This document shows positions 31,412-39,831 of a DNA stretch of 51,034 nt, piece after piece. The first letter of the stretch is position 1; every line of letters starts with the position of its first letter. The position numbers and the translations under genes were made by a program. The DNA is from Collinsella sp. (GTDB taxonomy: Bacteria; Actinomycetota; Coriobacteriia; Coriobacteriales; Coriobacteriaceae), in assembly GCA_018382125.1 (NCBI GenBank), contig JAGZQO010000011.1, positions 1 through 51,034 on the forward strand, read 5' to 3'. A model generated the notes under the pieces. It searched no databases, was not told the origin of the DNA, and was given only the letters and a program-made list of their open reading frames with translations.

Positions 31412-32404
31412 CTAATAATCCAGCTTCCACATGTAGCGTCGCGTCATGTAGTCCTTGTGGGTGACGGCAGAGAGCGCGCGCATGTACACGTTGTTGAGAA
31501 TCGGGGCAAAGATCAGGTGGTTGAAGTATTCGCTCACGCTGTCCTTGATGTCATTGAGGCCGAGCTCCTTGGCGTCGAGCTGATAGACGCGCTCGCCACC
31601 GTACTGGTTGACGAAGCGGATGCCGCGCTCGTCGTTGCAGCGGCTGCGGCCGACGCTGATGAGCTGGAACAGCGAGGTGCGCTTGTCCAGAATCTCGAAG
31701 GGGCCGTGGAAGAAGTCGCAGGTGTTGATGGTGCAGGAGTCGATCTGCAGCATCTCCTGCACGTTGCAGATGCTAAAGACGTAGGCGGCACCAAAGAGCG
31801 GGCCCTGAGCCATGACGTTGATGCAGGGCTTGTCGGCGTTCTGCTCGGCCCACTTGGCAGCGAGCGGACGAGTGTACTCGACGGCCTTGCGATAGATAGG
31901 GTCGACCAGGTCGAAGGCGGCCATAGCGGTCTCGTACTCGGCATAACCCTCGGTCTGCTGCGTGAGCTCCATGGCGATCATGGTCACGACGGCGGAGTTG
32001 GTACGGCCCATGCAGGACTCGTCGACGGCCAGGCTGTCATACTGGATCTTGTAGTCGCAGACCTCGGTGAGGCCGGACTCGTCAACATAGATTGCGATGG
32101 TGCTGGCGCCGTGGTCCTTGGCGACCTGGGCGGCGACGATGGTCTCCTTGGTGCCGCGCATGGACACGACAACGGCCAGGGTGTTCTCGTTGACGTAGGC
32201 CGGGGTGGCGTGCACGAACTCGTTGCTGGTGTAGCTGGAGCTCACGACCTGCGTGGCCTCGTGCTCCATAAAGTACTGGGCAGGATAGTTGCCGCCGTTG
32301 GATCCGCCGGCGCCAATCCACACGACGCGCTTGATGCCGCCCTTGTCTGCCTTGTCAGCCAAAACCTGGGAGACGACGTCCTTAACCTGTTCCTGAGTAG
32401 TCAT
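31412..32404 (-). CDS. SIS-domain sugar-amine deglycase, FrlB/GfrF-like (SIS4)
   Basis: A 330-residue two-SIS protein with WIGAGGSNGGNYPAQYF (29-45), SMRGTKETIVAAQ (81-93), EMLQ with Glu217, CDFFHGPFE with His233 and the RRYMWKLDY tail. Glu/His spacing is again 16. It departs from the other three by having Asp230 for the Glu of the E(F/Y)FHG motif and EMLQ for EMQW, so its substrate may differ. It is divergent from GntR4 across a 205-base region holding three copies of a GCATACAA motif. No PTS gene is attached. Confidence 0.86.
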   Translation of the reverse strand: MTTQEQVKDVVSQVLADKADKGGIKRVVWIGAGGSNGGNYPAQYFMEHEATQVVSSSYTSNEFVHATPAYVNENTLAVVVSMRGTKETIVAAQVAKDHGASTIAIYVDESGLTEVCDYKIQYDSLAVDESCMGRTNSAVVTMIAMELTQQTEGYAEYETAMAAFDLVDPIYRKAVEYTRPLAAKWAEQNADKPCINVMAQGPLFGAAYVFSICNVQEMLQIDSCTINTCDFFHGPFEILDKRTSLFQLISVGRSRCNDERGIRFVNQYGGERVYQLDAKELGLNDIKDSVSEYFNHLIFAPILNNVYMRALSAVTHKDYMTRRYMWKLDY

Positions 32405-32442
32405 CGCGCATCAGCCTTTCTTCTCGTTTGATGCTCTCGATG

Positions 32443-32593
32443 GCATACAAGTTACATACATGTTTTGGTTATGTCGACTAGTTGTATGCTATATTTGTCT
32501 TAGAATTTTTGCTGATGCGGTTTTTGATAATTGGCTACCAGCGGTTTTGTTGTCGTATTGAATACATGCTTGCTTAGATAAGCATACAAGTTA
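32443..32593. promoter_or_regulatory. Three GCATACAA operator-like sites between SIS4 and GntR4
   Basis: GCATACAAGTTA lies at 32443-32454 and again, identical, at 32582-32593; an inverted copy (GCATACAACTAGT read on the minus strand) is at 32477-32489. The last direct copy ends 16 bases before the GntR4 start codon, and the first is near the SIS4 start. The region is AT-rich. This is a good candidate for the GntR4 operator controlling both genes. Confidence 0.6.
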
Positions 32594-32609
32594 GATATAG
32601 GCTGATCGC

Positions 32610-33332
32610 ATGAACGCTTCATCTAAAAAGAAACTGAGCCAATACGAGCGCTTGGCGGGTACGCTTCGCGACCGCATCGCCGCCGGCACCTACGCGCGCG
32701 GAGACAAGCTGCCGTCCGAGATGGAACTCATGGACGAATCGGGGCTGTCGCGCAGCACCGTACGCCACGCCCTTAAGGTTCTCGTTGATGAGGGCCTGGT
32801 GCGCACCGAGCGCGGGCGTGGCGCCTTTGTGGCCGACACGCCCGCGCTCCACGAGAACAACCTAGTGTTTTCGAGCTATACCAAGCAGGTCGAAGGTCAG
32901 GGCATGAAGCCCACCACGCGCACCGTGGACTCGGGCTTTGCCAAGGCGGGCGGCAGCATAGCCAAGTTCTTTGATGCCGCCGTGGGCAGCAAGCTCGTCA
33001 AACTTGTCCGTCTGCGTTATCTGGACGATGCGCCACTGTGCCTGGAGACCACCTATCTACCACCGAGCTTTGAAGCACTCATCGACCGCGATATCAACGG
33101 TTCGCTCTACGCCACGCTGCGCCAGGAATTCCATCGCGCGCCGGCACAGGGACATAAGACCTTTGAGGTGTGCTATGCCTCGCAAAACGAGGCGTTTTTG
33201 CTCAACGTTGAGCGTGGGCAGGCGCTGATCCTGATCACCGACTACGTCTACGACACCGACGGCCGCCCGCTCCATGTCTCCAAGCGCATCCAGCGCACCG
33301 ACCGCGCCAAATACACCGAGCCCATCGGCTAA
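32610..33332 (+). CDS. GntR/HutC-family transcriptional regulator with UTRA domain (GntR4)
   Basis: A 240-residue regulator. The winged helix (LSQYERLAGTLRDRIAAGTY, then PSEMELMDESGLSRSTVRHA, RGRGAFV) is followed by a UTRA domain. Its helix-turn-helix (GLSRSTVRHALKVL) differs at several positions from the VSRITVRRAVEEL of GntR2 and GntR3, in keeping with the different upstream motif. It is divergent from SIS4 and probably represses it and itself. The ribosome-binding site is weak (AGG), and an operator-like site lies in the leader. Confidence 0.92.
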   Translation: MNASSKKKLSQYERLAGTLRDRIAAGTYARGDKLPSEMELMDESGLSRSTVRHALKVLVDEGLVRTERGRGAFVADTPALHENNLVFSSYTKQVEGQGMKPTTRTVDSGFAKAGGSIAKFFDAAVGSKLVKLVRLRYLDDAPLCLETTYLPPSFEALIDRDINGSLYATLRQEFHRAPAQGHKTFEVCYASQNEAFLLNVERGQALILITDYVYDTDGRPLHVSKRIQRTDRAKYTEPIG

Positions 33333-33357
33333 CCTGTCCCTAAATGGTAGGTTTGGG
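33331..33357 (+). repeat. Dispersed repeat, partial copy E, with a stop codon inside
   Basis: AACCTGTCCCTAAATGGTAG followed by GTTTGGG: the right half of the repeat. As in copy C, the bases CTAAATGG contain the TAG stop of the minus-strand gene, here the GNAT gene. Confidence 0.75.
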
Positions 33358-33930
33358 GAGGTCGGGGAACCAGGTTGGTTTGGGTTGGTTGGGCGTGCGC
33401 TCGGCCAGGACCAGCTCCATCCAACACATGTCGTACCAGCGACCGAACTTTTGGGCGCAGCGGTCGAAGGCACCCACCAGGCGATACCCCATATGGGCAT
33501 GGAAGTCCTGGCTGTTGTGCGTCAGGTACTCGTCGTCCTTGTCGTGCGGCACGGCGATGAGCGCGCACATGTTGGTGATGCCCATCGCGATCAGACATTG
33601 CTTGAGCGCATCGTGCAGCTTGCGGCCCAGCCCGCCGTGGCGCACGTCGCGCGCCAGGTAGATCGATGTCTCGACCGACCAGTCGTATGCCTCGCGGCTG
33701 TTGAGCGGACTCACATAGGCATAGCCTACCGGACGCCCGTCCAGCTCCATCACCAGATACGGATAGCGCTTGAGCGTGCGCTCGATACGCCCGGCGAACT
33801 CCTCAACGCTCGGCACCTCGTATTCGCAGGTAATCGCCGTCTGGCGCACATACGGCTCATAGATGGCAAGCAACGCCGGCGCGTCTTCGGGCGTCGCCAG
33901 GCGAATCGTCGGCTCGGACATCTCGGTCAT
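33340..33930 (-). CDS. GNAT-family N-acetyltransferase
   Basis: A 196-residue protein similar to phosphinothricin/YncA-type acetyltransferases: TIRLATPEDAPALLAIYEPY at the N-terminus, YLVMELDGRPVGYAYVSPL, the acetyl-CoA loop RHGGLGRKLHDALK, and AFDRCAQKFGRWYDMCWMEL at the end. The start at 33930 follows GAAGGG. The substrate is unknown. Its final codons and stop lie in a dispersed repeat, suggesting the C-terminus was reset by the repeat. It converges with GntR4, only 7 bases apart. Confidence 0.88.
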   Translation of the reverse strand: MTEMSEPTIRLATPEDAPALLAIYEPYVRQTAITCEYEVPSVEEFAGRIERTLKRYPYLVMELDGRPVGYAYVSPLNSREAYDWSVETSIYLARDVRHGGLGRKLHDALKQCLIAMGITNMCALIAVPHDKDDEYLTHNSQDFHAHMGYRLVGAFDRCAQKFGRWYDMCWMELVLAERTPNQPKPTWFPDLPKPTI

Positions 33931-33954
33931 ACAACCCTTCTCCCCAAAAGCAAA

Positions 33955-33988
33955 GGCCACCCTGCGCCAAACCCAGCGCAAGGCGGCC
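33955..33988 (-). terminator. Terminator of the threonine aldolase gene
   Basis: GGCCACCCTGCGC (33955-33967) and GCGCAAGGCGGCC (33976-33988) pair with two mismatches; on the minus strand TTTGCTTTTGG follows. Confidence 0.7.
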
Positions 33989-34006
33989 CCTCGTCATTAC
34001 ATCAGG

Positions 34007-35032
34007 CTACAGGACAGCCGCCAGCGCGTCGATGTCCTCCTGTGTCGTGGCCCAGCTGGTGCAAAAGCGCACCACCGTGTGGGTCTCGTCGTACTTTTCC
34101 CAGTACTCGATCGAGGCATGCTCGCGAATGCGAGCCATGTCCTCGTTGGGCAGAATCACAAACTGCTGGTTCGTGGGCGTCTCCAAAAAGAACTGGTAAC
34201 CGCGCTCGTGCAGCACGCGACGTAGCGCCCGGGCCGTCTCAATCGCCTGTCGACCAATCTCAAAATACAGGCCATCGGTAAAGAGCGCCTCAAACTGGAC
34301 GCCCGTCAGGCGGCCCTTGGCAAGCAGTGCGCCGTGCTGCTTAATGCGCGGAATGGGATGCGCCGGAGCGTGCATGCCGCAAAACACCACGGCCTCGCCG
34401 CAGAGCGCGCCGCACTTGGTGCCGCCGATGTAGAACACGTCGCACAGCTGCGCCAGCTCGGGCAGGGTAATGTCGCACTCATCGGACGCCAGCGCATAGG
34501 CCAGACGAGCACCGTCCACAAACAGCGGAATCTCGCGCTTCTGGCACACCGCATGAATCGCCGCGAGCTCGGCCTTGGAGTACAGCGTGCCGTACTCAGT
34601 CGATAGGCTCACGTACACGGCGCCCGGGAACACCGTGTGCTCGTAGCTCTCGTTTTCGTAGAACACCTGGATATAGTTCTCGAGGTCCTCGGCGTGCATC
34701 TTGCCCTCGTAGCCGGGGATGGTGAGCACCTTGTGGCCGCCAAACTCGATGGCGCCCGCCTCGTGGCAGGCGACGTGGCCAGTCTCGGCAGCAACGACGC
34801 CCTCGTAGGGCGCAAGCAGCATGTCAATCACCGTCGCGTTGGCCTGCGTGCCGCCCACCAGTAAAAACACGTCGGCATCGGGGGCCTGACAGGCCTCGCG
34901 GATAAGCTGCCTGGCACGCTCGGTGTGCGCATCGGTACCGTAGCCGGGCTGCGGCTCCATGTTGGTATCGACGAGCGCCTGCAGCACTGCCGGATGTGCG
35001 CCGTGGGAATAGTCGTTGTTGAACGCGAGCAT
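34007..35032 (-). CDS. Low-specificity L-threonine aldolase-like PLP enzyme
   Basis: A 341-residue PLP-dependent beta-eliminating lyase. It splits threonine or related beta-hydroxy amino acids to glycine and an aldehyde. The PLP Lys is in YIGGTKCGALCGEA; the fold starts with FNNDYSHGAHPAVLQAL, and VDGARLAYAL and the substrate-binding YGTDAHT are typical. The start at 35032 has GAGAGGA upstream. It follows the PAP2 gene by 45 bases and may be transcribed with it. Confidence 0.92.
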   Translation of the reverse strand: MLAFNNDYSHGAHPAVLQALVDTNMEPQPGYGTDAHTERARQLIREACQAPDADVFLLVGGTQANATVIDMLLAPYEGVVAAETGHVACHEAGAIEFGGHKVLTIPGYEGKMHAEDLENYIQVFYENESYEHTVFPGAVYVSLSTEYGTLYSKAELAAIHAVCQKREIPLFVDGARLAYALASDECDITLPELAQLCDVFYIGGTKCGALCGEAVVFCGMHAPAHPIPRIKQHGALLAKGRLTGVQFEALFTDGLYFEIGRQAIETARALRRVLHERGYQFFLETPTNQQFVILPNEDMARIREHASIEYWEKYDETHTVVRFCTSWATTQEDIDALAAVL

Positions 35033-35077
35033 GGCAATCCTCTCTAGCCGGGCACGGGCCCGATGATTCAAACGGAG

Positions 35078-35941
35078 CTATTGTACGCCGCTGGGATAGG
35101 CAATGCGCGCGGCAAGGCACTCAAGTGCCAGTACCAGAGCAAAACCGCAGCTCACGTCACTCAAAAAGTGCGCTCCGATCACGATGCGGCCAAACGCGAC
35201 GAGCGCCGCGACCACAGCCGCCGCCCAAAAGATCACACGGCGACGCGAAGGCTTTTCCTTAAAGGCTGCCGCGGGAAGCCCGGCGAGCATAAGGCCAATC
35301 GCCGCATGCGCGGTGTGCCCGCTCGCGAACGACTTGAACCCGTCCTTGATCACGCCGGCGGCGATATAGGTCCACTTGTCGGGATTGCCGATTACCCACC
35401 ACGGCTGAAAAATGAGTCCCGGCGTGACCTCGATCACGCGCATGCGCGGACGCGACCACAGCGGCTTGACGATCACGTTGAGGATAATGGCTTGAGCGAC
35501 CCACACGGCAAGTACCATCAGCGCCCAGCGTGTGAGCTCGTCAGGCTCGGTCGCGCGCGTGAGGCGATAGGCGATGAGGTTGGCCGCGATGACCAATGCA
35601 AACGTCAGAACCAGCTGAAACGCAATAAGCTTGCCGCCGACGCGCAGCGATCCGATAATCTCGTAGCCGACCAGGCCTACGTTGATCAGAACGCCCAGCG
35701 CGGCGAGCCACTTGCTCGCCTTGGAATCGGGACGTGCCGAGCGCACGAGCATAATGCCCGCGACGCTCGCCGTCAGCTCGAACGGCAGCTCGCCGGCCGC
35801 CTCGACAAAGCGGCCAAACAGGCTAGACGAGTTGAACAGCGCACTCGAGATTTGGTAATCGAAAAAAGACCCGACGAGCAGACAAAAGGCCAGGATAACC
35901 GCGATAGCAGCGGCATCTTTCTTATAGATATACCCGAACAT
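35078..35941 (-). CDS. PAP2-superfamily membrane phosphatase
   Basis: A 287-residue membrane protein with about six to seven membrane segments. The three PAP2 phosphatase motifs are visible: KPLWSRPRMR, FASGHTAHA (catalytic His) and GRIVIGAHFLSDV (nucleophile His). The substrates of such enzymes are lipid phosphates or undecaprenyl pyrophosphate; which applies cannot be read here. It starts after GAAAGGAAAG and lies 56 bases after mfd, probably in the same transcript. Confidence 0.9.
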   Translation of the reverse strand: MFGYIYKKDAAAIAVILAFCLLVGSFFDYQISSALFNSSSLFGRFVEAAGELPFELTASVAGIMLVRSARPDSKASKWLAALGVLINVGLVGYEIIGSLRVGGKLIAFQLVLTFALVIAANLIAYRLTRATEPDELTRWALMVLAVWVAQAIILNVIVKPLWSRPRMRVIEVTPGLIFQPWWVIGNPDKWTYIAAGVIKDGFKSFASGHTAHAAIGLMLAGLPAAAFKEKPSRRRVIFWAAAVVAALVAFGRIVIGAHFLSDVSCGFALVLALECLAARIAYPSGVQ

Positions 35942-35997
35942 GCTTTCCTTTCGATGGGGTCAGATTGCCCAAATGGGGCGTTTGCAGCGTCGACCCG

Positions 35998-38900
35998 TTA
36001 GTCATCGTCAGTCGCGCCCAGCTGCTGCAGTAGCATGAGCGCCGCCGCCACCGGGCCGGTGCCGTCGTTGGCGTCGAGACCTCGGCCCAGGCCGCTGCCC
36101 GCACCGGCGCCCGCCTTGTAGGGCACCGACAGCTTGCGGCTCTTGGGGAAGTTCACCGCGCCATAGCGATTCTTGAACTCAAAGGCTACCTTCTTGGGAA
36201 CGTCAACCCCCAGGAAGGTAATGCGCCCACCGCTGAGCGTGACGCTCTCGAGCCCCAGGCGCTCGCCGCGAATGCGGATGCGCGCGCGGTTGAACAGGTT
36301 GAGTCCCGCCAGCGGCAGCTCACCATGAGCGGCCTCGGTCTCCTCCTGCACCTCGTCGACACTCTCCAGGTCCTCAGCCGCCGCGAGCTTGCGGTACACG
36401 AGCACGCGCTGGTCCACCGCCGGCATGTACTCCTCGGACAAGAAGTAGTCGGCCGGCAGGTTAATGCCCACGCTCGCCGCCTCCACGCCGGCATCGTCAT
36501 CGCCGCGCGCCTCGGCCACGGCCTGTCCCAGCATCTGCGTAAACAGGTCAAAGCCCACGCTCGACAGGTTGCCATGCTGCTCGGCACCCATAAGCGAGCC
36601 GGCGCCGCGGATCTCCAGGTCGCGCATGGCGATACGCATGCCGCTGCCCAGGTCCTGGAACTCGGAAAGCGCGGTCAGGCGCGCCGTTGCCTCCTCGGTG
36701 AGCGGCAGCTCGCCCGGGAACATAAAGTACGCATAGGCCTGCGTGGCAGAGCGACCCACACGGCCCTTGAGCTGGTAGAGCTGCGCCAGGCCAAGGCGCT
36801 GCGAGTCCTCGATGATGAGCGTGTTGGCGGTCGCGTTATCGATGCCGCTCTCCACGATGGTCGTGGCGATGAGCACGTCGATCTTTTTGGTCGCGAACTC
36901 GATCATCACGTCCTCGACCTCGCGCGGGCTCATCTTGCCGTGCGCCACGCCCACGCGCGCCTCGGGCGCGGCCTCGTGCACGCGTGCCACGGCATCGTCG
37001 ATGGTCTTGACGCGGTTGGACACGTAGTATACCTGACCGCCGCGGCCCACCTCCAGGCGAATCGCCGCGCTCACCACGTCGGGATCGTACTCCCCCACGT
37101 GCACGATCACGGGACGGCGCCCGGTCGGTGGCGTGGTGATCAGGCTCATGTCGCGCACGCCGCTCGTGGCCATCTGCATGGTTCGCGGGATAGGCGTTGC
37201 CGAAAGCGTGAGCACGTCGATCTGCTCACGCAGGTTCTTGAGCTGTTCCTTGTGCTGTACGCCAAAACGCTGCTCCTCGTCGATGATCACCAGGCCCAGG
37301 TTCTTGGGGTTCACGTCGGCCGAAAGCAGGCGATGCGTACCGATGAGCACGTCAATCGTGCCCTCGGCAAATGCCTTGAGCGCGCGCTTTTGCTGCGCCG
37401 GCGTACGGAAGCGGCTGAGCACCTCGACCTCGAGGCCAAACGGGGCAAAGCGCTCAAAGAATGTCTCGTAGTGCTGCTGGGCCAGAATGGTCGTGGGGCA
37501 GAGCACCATAACCTGGCGGCCGGAGTCCACGCACTTAAACGCCGCGCGCAGGGCGACCTCGGTCTTGCCGAAGCCCACGTCGCCGCACAGCAGGCGGTCC
37601 ATGGGCTTGGGAGCCTCCATGTCGGCCTTGATGTCGGCGATAGCCTCCAGCTGGTCGCGCGTCTCGTCGTAGGGGAAGCTCTCCTCCATCTCGATCTGCT
37701 CGGGTGTGTCGGGCGGGCAGGCGATGCCGGTGATCGACGAGCGGCGCGTATAGAGGTCAACCAGATCAAACGCCAGCTTTTTGGCGTTCTTGCGCGCCTT
37801 GTTGGTGGCACGCGTCCAGTCGGCGGTGTTGAGTCTGGTCAGGCGCGGCTTGTCGCCGTCGGGACCAACATAGCGCGTGATGCGATCGACCTGCTCAAGC
37901 GGCACGTAGAGCTTGTCGCCGTCGGCGTATTCCAGCAAAAAGTAGTCGCGTTCCTTGCCGCCCACTTCCTGGCGCGCGATCTCGCTAAAGAGCGCGATGC
38001 CGTGGGTGGCGTGCACCACGTAGTCGCCCGGCTTAAACGGAAAGGTGATCTGCGTTATGTCCACCTTGCGACGGCTGCGCGCGCGGTTGGCATCCATGCG
38101 GGCGTTGAGGTCGGCGATCGAGAACACGGCCAGATTGGCGTCGGGCACCACCACGCCCTGCGGCAGGGCGGCGTCCACAAAGGTCACGCGTCCGCGCGAG
38201 ATGGTGGGCACGGCGGCGCCGGCCTCGAGCGACCGGGCGTTGAGTGCATCGGCCTTGCGCTCGCGAATAGAAGCATGGGCCTCCTGGCGTGCGGCGCGAT
38301 CGGCAGAATCCGCCGCCGCCACGCGCACGCAGTCGCCGATGGCACCGGCGTTTTCGGGCGCGGCGGTCAGCGATTCCTCAAAGGTGATGCCCTCGTCGCC
38401 AAAGGTAAGCTCCATCGACTCGCGCGCGCCGCGGTCGGGAATGGCAAACACGCAGGCGTAGCGCTTGCCCACGACCTCCTGGATGCGCGTCATAAAGCGA
38501 TTGTCAGAGCCCGCGATGGCCGGCTGCTCAATCTTGAGCTCGGCGGTCACCGCACCGCCGGCACGGATGAGGCTCACGTAGTTCAGGCGTTGCTGAGCAC
38601 CAAAGTCAAGCTGCTGGGCACGCACGTACAAGCCGTCCAGACGGTCGACTCCCGCCTCGCCGGCACGGGCCTCGATATCCTCGTAGGCGCGCAGGCAGTC
38701 GTCGAACAGCGAGCGTGGCTCGGACAGGACCACGAGCGCCTTGCCGCTCACATGCGACAGCGGGCTCACAGTCTGGCCGTACATCACCGGCAAAAAGCGG
38801 TCGAGCTCGGGCGTGACGATGCGCGCATCCACCATCTCGAGCAGCGCCGCCAGCTTGCTGTCGTCCTGACTGGCGCGATAGAGCGCCACATGCATGTTGT

Positions 38901-39609
38901 GGACGGCCTCGTCGGTGAGCGCCAACTCGCGACAGGGGAAGATCTCGATGCTGTCCTCGTTGCCGATGGTTTGGCCCGTAGAGCTCACCATGCGGCGGAT
39001 GCGGTCAATCTCGTCGCCGAAGAACTCAATGCGCACGGGCACCTTTTCCTGCGCGGGGAACACCTCGACGGTGTCGCCGTGCACGCGGAACAAGCCGGGA
39101 GCGTCCGCGGCGCCGGCATTGGTGTAGCCCATGCCCACCAGGCGCTGCGGCACCTCGTCGAAGGGAATCTCCTCGCCCACCGCAAAGGTGGTGGACTCCC
39201 AATAGTGGCTCTCGACCGGCGGCACACAGCGCAGCAGCGCGCGGGCCGATGCGACCATGATGCAGTTGTCGCCGCGCACGATGCGCCCGAGCGCCTCGCA
39301 GCGCTGGGCTACCACGGCATCGTCGGGTGCCTGTTCGCGCCAGGGATAGTCCTTGCGCTCGGGGAAGCGGCACACGTGCGCCAGGCCCACATAGGCGGCC
39401 AGACTGCGTGCGGCGCGATCGGCCGCATCCTCGCCGCTCACAACGTAGACCGTGGGGCGCGGACGACGCGCAAACTGGGCGGCGGCCATAAGCGTTCGGC
39501 CCGACTGAGACACGGCCAGCGTCACGTCCTCGCCAGCATCGAGCCCGGCCTCGACGGTCTGCAGTGCCTCGGCAGTGTAGAGCTGCGCGGCTATACGGTG
39601 AATGAGCAT
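35998..39609 (-). CDS. mfd: Transcription-repair coupling factor Mfd
   Basis: A 1203-residue translocase that removes RNA polymerase stalled at lesions and recruits UvrA. In order: UvrB-like N-terminal domains (1-350), the CarD-like RNA-polymerase-interaction domain (about 520-590, FKPGDYVVHATHGIALFSEI), Walker A LLCGDVGFGKTEVALRAAFK (near 673), the DEEQ box (near 773), helicase C with VESGIDNATANTLIIEDSQR, and the TRCF C-terminal domain. The start at 39609 has GGAGGAAC upstream; a start nine codons earlier is rejected. The length is normal and the gene is intact. Confidence 0.97.
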   Translation of the reverse strand: MLIHRIAAQLYTAEALQTVEAGLDAGEDVTLAVSQSGRTLMAAAQFARRPRPTVYVVSGEDAADRAARSLAAYVGLAHVCRFPERKDYPWREQAPDDAVVAQRCEALGRIVRGDNCIMVASARALLRCVPPVESHYWESTTFAVGEEIPFDEVPQRLVGMGYTNAGAADAPGLFRVHGDTVEVFPAQEKVPVRIEFFGDEIDRIRRMVSSTGQTIGNEDSIEIFPCRELALTDEAVHNMHVALYRASQDDSKLAALLEMVDARIVTPELDRFLPVMYGQTVSPLSHVSGKALVVLSEPRSLFDDCLRAYEDIEARAGEAGVDRLDGLYVRAQQLDFGAQQRLNYVSLIRAGGAVTAELKIEQPAIAGSDNRFMTRIQEVVGKRYACVFAIPDRGARESMELTFGDEGITFEESLTAAPENAGAIGDCVRVAAADSADRAARQEAHASIRERKADALNARSLEAGAAVPTISRGRVTFVDAALPQGVVVPDANLAVFSIADLNARMDANRARSRRKVDITQITFPFKPGDYVVHATHGIALFSEIARQEVGGKERDYFLLEYADGDKLYVPLEQVDRITRYVGPDGDKPRLTRLNTADWTRATNKARKNAKKLAFDLVDLYTRRSSITGIACPPDTPEQIEMEESFPYDETRDQLEAIADIKADMEAPKPMDRLLCGDVGFGKTEVALRAAFKCVDSGRQVMVLCPTTILAQQHYETFFERFAPFGLEVEVLSRFRTPAQQKRALKAFAEGTIDVLIGTHRLLSADVNPKNLGLVIIDEEQRFGVQHKEQLKNLREQIDVLTLSATPIPRTMQMATSGVRDMSLITTPPTGRRPVIVHVGEYDPDVVSAAIRLEVGRGGQVYYVSNRVKTIDDAVARVHEAAPEARVGVAHGKMSPREVEDVMIEFATKKIDVLIATTIVESGIDNATANTLIIEDSQRLGLAQLYQLKGRVGRSATQAYAYFMFPGELPLTEEATARLTALSEFQDLGSGMRIAMRDLEIRGAGSLMGAEQHGNLSSVGFDLFTQMLGQAVAEARGDDDAGVEAASVGINLPADYFLSEEYMPAVDQRVLVYRKLAAAEDLESVDEVQEETEAAHGELPLAGLNLFNRARIRIRGERLGLESVTLSGGRITFLGVDVPKKVAFEFKNRYGAVNFPKSRKLSVPYKAGAGAGSGLGRGLDANDGTGPVAAALMLLQQLGATDDD

Positions 39610-39712
39610 GCTGTTCCTCCGGCATTGCAACGCCAAAAGCCCGCCGAGGCAAGCTCAGCGGGTCGTTCGTCAAATTCGTTGTCTGTCATGGTAGCGCATG
39701 AAGAGGACTCCA

Positions 39713-39751
39713 GCTCAGGCGTACGCCCAGCCCCGCAACAAAAACGCCAGA
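39713..39751. repeat. Direct repeat, copy 1, downstream of the ATP-grasp gene
   Basis: GCTCAGGCGTACGCCCAGCC followed by CCGCAACAAAAACGCCAGA. The second copy at 41425-41461 is 37 bases and almost identical. Here the downstream half of the hairpin present in the second copy is missing. Confidence 0.9.
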
Positions 39752-39831
39752 TAGAACCGGGCTCATCGGCTTCGCCAAAATCTCCCCGTCACTTCGAACG
39801 CCGCAACCACGGAAGGTGCCCCAAGAAACGG

